NCBI GenBank assembly: GCA_021234155.1
Contig: JAJEKV010000036.1
Span: forward strand, 2,286,996 to 2,350,995
Direction: 5' to 3'
Origin: Isoetes taiwanensis
Taxonomy: Eukaryota; Streptophyta; Lycopodiopsida; Isoetales; Isoetaceae
DNA length: 64,000 bases
This document shows, piece after piece, positions 57,578 to 64,000 of the stretch. Made by a program: the position numbers and the translations under genes. The notes below the pieces were generated by a model, which ran no database searches, had not been told where the DNA came from, and worked only from the letters and a program-made list of their open reading frames with translations. The first letter of the stretch is position 1. Each line of letters opens with the position of its first letter.

Positions 57578-58315
57578 ACCCCATATTTATACGTTTATGG
57601 GACACTTAAGAATCTACCCAATAGACTTACAATACTATATTCATACAGTAACTTGACAATTTTATAATCTTGCTAGAGTTCCTCGGGGACAATCGGGGAC
57701 AATGTGGCATCTCTAGAGACATAGAATTTGTTATGTGCATGCAATGTCTTTGTATTTTATGGTTTAGTAAAATACTTGTAGGGCATACTGGAAATAAGTT
57801 AGGGCGAATTGCCCTCTAGATTTGCTAGATGGATACTATGCCAGGAGCCGCATTTGCTTGGTTGCATGGTCTAAAGATTGTGGTCTTAATTTAATACTAT
57901 GGCCTAAAGATTGTGGTCATATTTAAAGGTTGGTAAGACCTTCAAAATTTTATAATGGTTGAAAAACCTATCTTTATCTACCTTGAAAAATTGGCCTGGT
58001 AGTTGACACTGAAAATGGCATATTGCATGTAAAGAATGCAATATGTGGAAATTTGATGCCTTGGACATTTTGCGCATAGCCCTAGAGTTGTTGGTGTAGG
58101 TTATTATTTAGGCAACGTTACCAGGACTCTAACCTGACTTTAAAAGAGATGTCACGTGGATGGGGTTAACTTTTACTTTCTAGTTCGTGTCTCCATGCAT
58201 GGACCTGACCATGCATAAAACTGTGGTTCTCAAACGGGGAGAATCCACCCGAATGGTGCGCCCATAGCCGGTATTGCTTGTGGAGATTTCTAGTAAACCG
58301 GAAGGGCTCTAATGT
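57578..58315. other. No gene seen
   Basis: AT-rich DNA, with a short duplication around CTAAAGATTGTGGTC (57,870 and 57,903). It may be the interior of the CACTA element, but no coding motif supports this. Confidence 0.35.
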
Positions 58316-58490
58316 TCCACGCTGGCTCTAATGTGCCACCTAGGCTCCAACATGCCAAGGTGGCTCAAACATGCCACCTAGGCTCTGAAATGCCACGTTG
58401 GCTCTAGTGTGCCACCTAAGGTCCAACATGCCAAGGTGGCTCAAACATGCCACCCAGGCTCCGAAATGCCACCAGGCTCTAGATAGGTTG
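58316..58490 (+). repeat. Minisatellite with 76-bp unit and about 20-bp subunits
   Basis: GGCTCTAATGTGCCACCTAG (58,324) and GGCTCTAGTGTGCCACCTAA (58,400) start two 76-bp units. Each is made of GGCTC.AA.ATGCCA subunits. Confidence 0.85.
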
Positions 58491-60700
58491 CCGAGGCAGC
58501 CTTTCGTGGCAATGCTCCTCCGGGAGGCTATATGCTAATGCCCCCCCTCCCAGAGCTCGATTTTCTTATCCGTCTATTGAATCCTCCTTTCAAGAACCAA
58601 GCTTTGAGCAGGTTCAAAAAAATCCAAGATCGGTCCTGGAGAACTTATCAAACCGCGAAGCGTCCTGCGGGCGACCCGTGTAGAAACCCAAGTGTGTTGT
58701 GTTTGGGCAGTACAGGCACTGGAATGAAGGAGCAACCAGCGAAAAGTTGTAGTGAAATGTAGGAAAAAATTTGGCTCAATTTGGATCTGAAATGTCTGAG
58801 AAAATTGAGTTCAAAGTTGGAGGAAAATTTGTCGAGTGCACTACCCTGGAACAAAACAATGTCTGCACACTCAAATGATGATATCTCAAGTTTAACGGAA
58901 CAATCTTGCATGATTTTTAAAAGACTATCAGAGAAATTGTAGGAACATGTTGGAAAAAACTTTGCCTAATTTGGAACTGGGATGATGGAGAAAAACGAGT
59001 TTAAAGTGGATCCAAAATTTTGTGAGTGAACTGTCACAGAAAATCAGCAAGTAGTTTTTTGGATCAGCAAGTAGTTTTTTTGCATAACTTCAACTGACAC
59101 ATGATGTTGACCCTCAACCTGGCTGGCTTAACAGTCAAACACAAGAAGCCAACTTTGAAACTATGCTCAAGTTGGGGTTAGAACCTCCAGATCACTTAAG
59201 GCGATCAATCTATACAAGAAAATTTCAATAGGATAGCTCAAAAGTTCATATGTTCATACCTTTCCCATTTCTAGAAAATGGTAGCAGTACTCAAATCGAG
59301 GTGGAATGCAGAGATAAATTGATTCTTGATTATTGATTACTCATACTGATAGAGAAAAGTTGTTGGAAAGCAATGGTGAAAACTTTGGCCAATTCTGAGC
59401 TCAGATCTGTGAGATATTCGAGTTCAAAGTCGGTGCAAAATTTGGTCAATGAAAGCCAAACTAAATGAGGATTTTGAGTTGCTAATGGAGTTTTTGAGAA
59501 ATTCCAAAGCTGAGGTGTGCCAAAAGGAGTTGTGATATGGGGCAAATGGTCAAATTTGTGCACTGATTTGCAAAACACAGTCAAGAATAGTCTCAAACAA
59601 CATGCAAATGTTTGCAATATGAGTTTGGACTAGTTTATTTTGAAAATTTTGAAGCATACAAGTACGAATGGTTGCTATGAGAGATTGCAAAATTTGTTCT
59701 TTCCAAAAATTATGGAAGATGACATGGCATGTGTATGGTGAGGTGGTAAAGGCAAAAGATGAACGGGTGGAAAAACAAAGAATTTGCCTAGAGAACTTAA
59801 AAAAAATATATATTTCTCCATGGTGACATGGCATTCCTTTGGATAGTGTGCTATGTGGCATGACGACTAAGCATTTATGCACTTTAGATAGAAAATGACT
59901 AGGTCAATTAAAAGAAAAGGGAGATTTCTTTAGTGTAATAAGTAGGTAATAGTGGCAAGCAAGGTGATGTGGCACTGGAAATGATGAGGTGCCATAAGAG
60001 AGAGAAACCAAACTTCTTTCTTTTTGAAAATGTGACTTTTACAAAAGTTATAGCTGATGACATGGCATGAGCATGCGAGATGGCTACTATAAGTGACATG
60101 GCAAAAGATGAAGGGATAGAAAAATGAAGAATTTGCCTCGGCAATTTGCAACTTGTTAGAAGAATATAATGACATGTCATTTTTTTGGAAGATGTGGCAC
60201 GCCACATTATATGACTAACACATAAGTGCCTCCTATTCTTGCAACGGTCGCATTGTAGAGAGCTCGAGAATTGGATATGATATTTGTCAAGATTTGCAAG
60301 TTTATTGAATTGATGGGTGGATGCATCTTGATCCCGTGCGCACTGAAGCTTCGGTCTTTGAGCTATCCTAGAAAATCATTCACCCGGGAAGTCACGGGGG
60401 CCAAATTGCTCTATCGCCAAAAGATCTTAGCCCTCCACCCGATCTTACCTTGTTGATGTGGAAATTTTTCCCAGCTTGCACATCACATTTTTGGGCCCAC
60501 ATCACAACTATGTCTAAAACATGTTTCTTAACAACATATTTATATTACGTGGAAGTGATATAAAACAAAGCACTATACTAAGAACAAGACATTTGTTATA
60601 AGACCATCCCTTTGTAATAGTGTGCAGTCACAAAACATGGTTAAAAAACCCAACTAAATCGTTTAACATGAACATAAGCTAACAACGTCTATATTTAAAA
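58491..60700. other. No gene seen; diverged internal duplication
   Basis: Blocks at about 59,690-59,880 and 60,035-60,225 share GATGACATGGCATG, GGCAAAAGATGAA, AAGAATTTGCCT and ATGTGGCA in the same order, with a period of about 345 bp. CAGCAAGTAGTTTTTTGGAT-type repeats lie near 59,045. Reading frames are short and unassigned. Confidence 0.45.
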
Positions 60701-62600
60701 AAAAGAAACGGCTAAGATGATTCCGGAAATAAATGGTCAAGATTGCGATCTTCGTCCTTGTATGCCATTGGCCGAAATTTGAACTATTATTGTTTATTAT
60801 TGTTTGTTTCCGAATTTACGGCGTAAGCTTTACGCCAAATTCATACCTCCATCTCTGCGTCCGAACCCGGCCGCCATTCGGAACCGCCCCTCCATTCCGC
60901 CCTTTGCTCCATTGCTGGGATAATTGACCCTAGCCTTCATCTCCACACTTATGCTCTTTGTCGCCATAGCCATTCCGGTCGAATTCCCAAGATGGTTAGA
61001 AGATGCCACTAAGAAAAACGGAGGTGGGCATGGAATGGAACATATCACGGAATCGATCCGTTGATTGGTTCCCTTCGAGCGCCAAATTCAAACTTCAACA
61101 TGCCCCCAATAGAGCTTGGAATGCCTCGCCGCTTGCTTGTTAGTTATGCAAAACCGGTGCCTCCATTTTGTTCGAACTTGCCCACACCATGGAGATGGAA
61201 TCCCCTTCCAATTTCGTTCCGTAGAGATTTAGCTCTTGTGCATTCTCTAACCCGCATATCGAGCTTGGAATTTCGCCCTCAATCTATTCTCAAACGCTTC
61301 CAAAACCTTGTTTTGCCGGTTTGCCCGAGATTACAGCAGAGTGCCTATAATCGAGTTCCCAGAGATTGCTAGCCTCTGCGACTCCGCCAGATCCCCAAAT
61401 GATTACGAAATCTTTTGCCGCTCAATCGATTGTCGGATAAATCCAGATTTTCGGAGACTTTGGAGGCGCCCCAACGCTGCCAAGGTATGGAGCCGTTCAA
61501 ATGGTTCCTCTGCAACTCTAGATTTTTGCAGGGAGCTTAAGATCGCCTATTTCTTGGGAATCTTTGCCGCCCAAATGGTTGAAATTTGCATTGAAATCAA
61601 CGAGCTTCGTGACGCTTCCTAATCCTTTGGAAATGGAGCCTTCTAAGAAACGGTTGTTGAGATAAAACCAAAACTTCGGGCGGATGAATCACAAGTTACT
61701 CTTTGTTCCAAACTCGCAGCTAGTTTGGACATCTCCAAGATTGGAGGCACTTGGTTGGGTCTCTTCGATGCGGGACTTAAACCAGAAAAGCATGGCCTTA
61801 TCCCCGCTCTCGCATCCTAATGTTAATGCCGCGGTGGCACTTAGCGGTCGCACCATTAACTTAATAGAATGGGCCTTCATAATTACACTGCCGATCTAGC
61901 GCTCCTCTGCATGAGGCAGAGGTCGTGGGTCTGCAGAGGCCATAGGCGACTGAGCTTTGGCGGATCCGGCTTCCCAGAGGGTTTTTGTTCTGCGTTGGAA
62001 GCTCGCTGCGTCTCTCCCTCACCTTCTTGAGGAAAAATTTAAATGCTGTTAAAATTACTTTCCTTTCTTCTTAATTCCTCATCAAAAAAACCTCCATATC
62101 CGGATTCGAAGGGGCTGCACATGAGGGCGAGAAAAGGGCCCTCTGTTTGGACCATCGACCAAAACCAAAACCAGTCTCTAGCCGCTCGGATCGCTCCATA
62201 TTTCCGATTCATTAACTTATAGTTTCTCACCTTTTGACTTTGTGCGGATGAGATTGAAGATCTTAAGACGCCGGATGTGACCGCGGGACCAAATTATCAT
62301 AGATATGAGGCAAGTGCACGCAAAATCTACCTCTGAATATTTCCCTGTTTGAAACGCTTTGGTTTAAAATAATCTTGGAATCCAAAAACTGCGTGGGTTA
62401 CTTGCAAGTTTTGTTCTTTGCACCGTGGTTTCGTTGCAATTTTTGTGCCAAATCTTCTATTCTCCACCGTTGCAAATGCATGTGGCGAACTCTCACTCGG
62501 GAAGCGGATACCACTGCAGCTTTGTTCAATTGGATTGGATTTGTGGCAAATGCCCGGATACGTGAATGTATAAAATCTTGTTAAGAATCGATTGTATTCT
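60701..62600. other. CpG-richer block with unassigned frames
   Basis: The base composition is richer in CG than its neighbours, and plus-strand frames of 70-104 codons occur (61,061-61,372, 61,308-61,622). They overlap in different frames and show no known motif, so I do not call them genes. It may be a decayed host-gene or retroelement fragment carried inside the 8.8-kb element. Confidence 0.3.
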
Positions 62601-62759
62601 TAAATTTGTTTCAGATATCAATGGCGTAAAGCAAATTTTGTTTGCAAAAAAAATCTATGTATCAAGATTCTTCTTTTTATATAAATCTATATATCTATGT
62701 AAATCTATGCATGTTCATTTTATATAAATCTATGTATCAACATTCTTCTTTTGTGAGAA

Positions 62760-63460
62760 AAATAACACTTGAAAACAATAGTTATTTCTTAAAAACTACA
62801 CTTTTCCTAAAAAACACATATCAATAAAAAAAAAAAAACACTTAGAAACAACATAATTAAAAAAAAAAACACATTTTTTAGCATCTGTCATTTCGTTAAG
62901 AAAACAACACTTAGAAACAACAGAGTTAAAAAAAAACCACATTCTTCTTAAAAAACACATATTATTTTATTAAGAAAACAACACTTAGAAACAAATGTAG
63001 TTTACAAAAACCACATTCTTCCTAGAAAACACATATCACTTTTTTAAGAAAACAACATTTAGAAACAACATAGTTAAAAAAAAAACAATGAAACTACGTG
63101 TAGTTTCTAGCAAAAATCTGACAAAATTCTATCATTAGTTTTTAGTGTTTTTTCATACAAAACAATGGTTAAAAACTACATGTGGACCTTTCAGGTTTTA
63201 TTAAGAACCACATGTCTATTTTAGAAAAAGCAACACTTGAAAACCACATCTACTTCTAAAAAACAACATGTAGGCACACATGTAATTCCTACGTGTAGAT
63301 AATTTTGACAAAACTCTACGTGTAGACTTTTAACAAAAAAAACTACATGTATAAAAATTTGGCTAAAAACTACACGTCGTTTCTAGCAAAATCGGACAAA
63401 AAACAACACGTAGTTTTTTTATGTTGTTTTTTAGTAAAAACCACACTAAAAAACAACATG
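62760..63460. repeat. A-rich right arm of the 8.8-kb element
   Basis: Imperfect units such as AGAAAACAACACTTAGAAAC, AAAAACCACATTCTTC and AAAAACTACACGT. They are complementary in style to the T-rich arm at 54,780-57,225. Confidence 0.7.
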
Positions 63461-63519
63461 TGGACCCAGTATTGGGGTGGTTGTGATAGCAACCGAGTAT
63501 AAAATATTGGCAGGGTAAG

Positions 63520-63829
63520 CACTTGCCTTATGTACATTGGAGAGTAGGCTGGATTTGTAGATGTGGTGCCATTGGAACGATTGCACTTGCTACATTTGTA
63601 ATATCTGGCATTTGTAGCTGAAATGTGCTTGTACAAAAAAAGGGCTAATCAAGCAAAATGGAGGAGGATGTAGGTTGTCACGATAATGGAATTTGGCGGC
63701 ATGTTCAAAAGGTTGGCTGTAGGATGCCTTGCCACAAATTGCACAAATTTGCATGTTTTGGATGAGACTAGCTGTGTCTTTTATCTGGTGGCATTGCAAT
63801 GATTGAATTTGTAGCCAAGAGGTGGCCAT
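63520..63829 (-). pseudogene. Probable N-terminal Helitron-like fragment
   Basis: The minus-strand frame contains MQICAICGKASYSQPFEHAA, then KFHYRDNLHPPPF. A second frame follows with KASAYPANILYSVAI just before the end of the 8.8-kb element. A CxxC finger at the start is usual in Helitron-type N-terminal regions. The orientation agrees with the remnants at 53,470-54,675. Assignment rests mainly on that context. Confidence 0.4.
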
Positions 63830-64000
63830 TGGTCTTAAAGCAACTCATCTTTTTTTAAACATTCTGGCTCGTGCTTCATTTCTTTTCCTTCGTAGGGAGG
63901 TCTTCCTATGATTTAAATTTGGTAGGGCTTCCTCTTCCATCCCTCTTCATGTAATCATGGTTTTAGAAACACAGTCACTTTGGTGTAAACCGTTTTCCAT
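63830..64000. other. Window end, no feature seen
   Basis: Short AT-rich stretch. A minus-strand coding region may continue from outside the window. Confidence 0.3.

Larger units (their letters stand above)
54676..63480. mobile_element. 8.8-kb element with T-rich/A-rich inverted arms
   Basis: The left end is CCACCCCAATTCTGGGTCCA. The reverse complement of the right end is CCACCCCAATACTGGGTCCA, 19 of 20 identical. Inside, the left arm (54,780-55,270 and onward) is made of TGTAGTTTTTAAG/GTGGTTT units. The right arm (62,760-63,460) is made of the complementary AAAACTACA/AAACCACA units. No target-site duplication was found. The middle carries later insertions. A large foldback or TIR element is likely. 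The Helitron-like remnants on both sides suggest its landing site. Confidence 0.55.

Noticed and set aside
57400-57580. CRISPR-like array (regular CGTCAG repeats)
   Set aside because: Plant DNA, degenerate hexamers in both orientations with irregular spacing, directly after a CACTA terminus.
57325-58760. Short CACTA element ending at GTTGTAGTG near 58,743
   Set aside because: Only about 8 bases match the expected terminus, there is no CGTCAG array before it and no 3-bp duplication.

Overview
The window reads as nuclear DNA of a land plant. Its genes have short GT-AG introns and plant-type products: ICln, a DCC-family protein, a UBR7-like PHD protein and an SBT2-type subtilase. These genes are islands in a repeat-dominated background of LINEs, tRNA-derived SINEs, TIR DNA transposons, a CACTA end and Helitron remnants. 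I cannot name the species. Nested, heavily decayed repeats suit a large plant genome, possibly non-angiosperm, but that is inference.

Layout. 1-8 kb: an unidentified terminal exon (834-994), an apparently complete six-exon ICln gene (1942-3828) with a minor-spliceosome (U12-type) intron, then a LINE fragment ending in poly-A just before an orphan DCC-family exon (7481-7809). 8-14 kb: a foldback-rich repeat family split by a 2.6-kb element flanked by TTAA. 13.9-18.5 kb: a long decayed LINE on the minus strand. 19.4-24 kb: tRNA-derived SINE copies around the 3' part of a UBR7-like gene that carries a frameshift. 25-26.5 kb: a gene exon with a recombinase-like (DUF3504/Crypton-type) N-terminal domain. 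27.9-31.7 kb: a non-LTR retrotransposon end, repeats and one unassigned exon.

32,657-44,821: a 12,165-bp DNA transposon with matching terminal inverted repeats and a 4-bp CAAT target-site duplication. It carries a decayed transposase on the plus strand. A multi-exon minus-strand gene ends in an FCP1/NIF-type phosphatase-like domain. Two motif-rich blocks lie at nearly the same distance from the two ends. This is the most interesting unit in the window.

47,122-50,425: a complete nine-exon subtilase gene on the minus strand, with a 111-bp hairpin just beyond its 3' end. 53.4-64 kb: minus-strand Helitron-like coding remnants lie on both sides of an 8.8-kb element with T-rich/A-rich arms. Inside that element are a near-identical 0.27-kb direct repeat around a 1.47-kb insert, a CACTA terminus and several minisatellites.

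The host genes show no operon-like functional link. The mobile elements are mostly nested and broken. All family names come from recognition by eye, without database searches.
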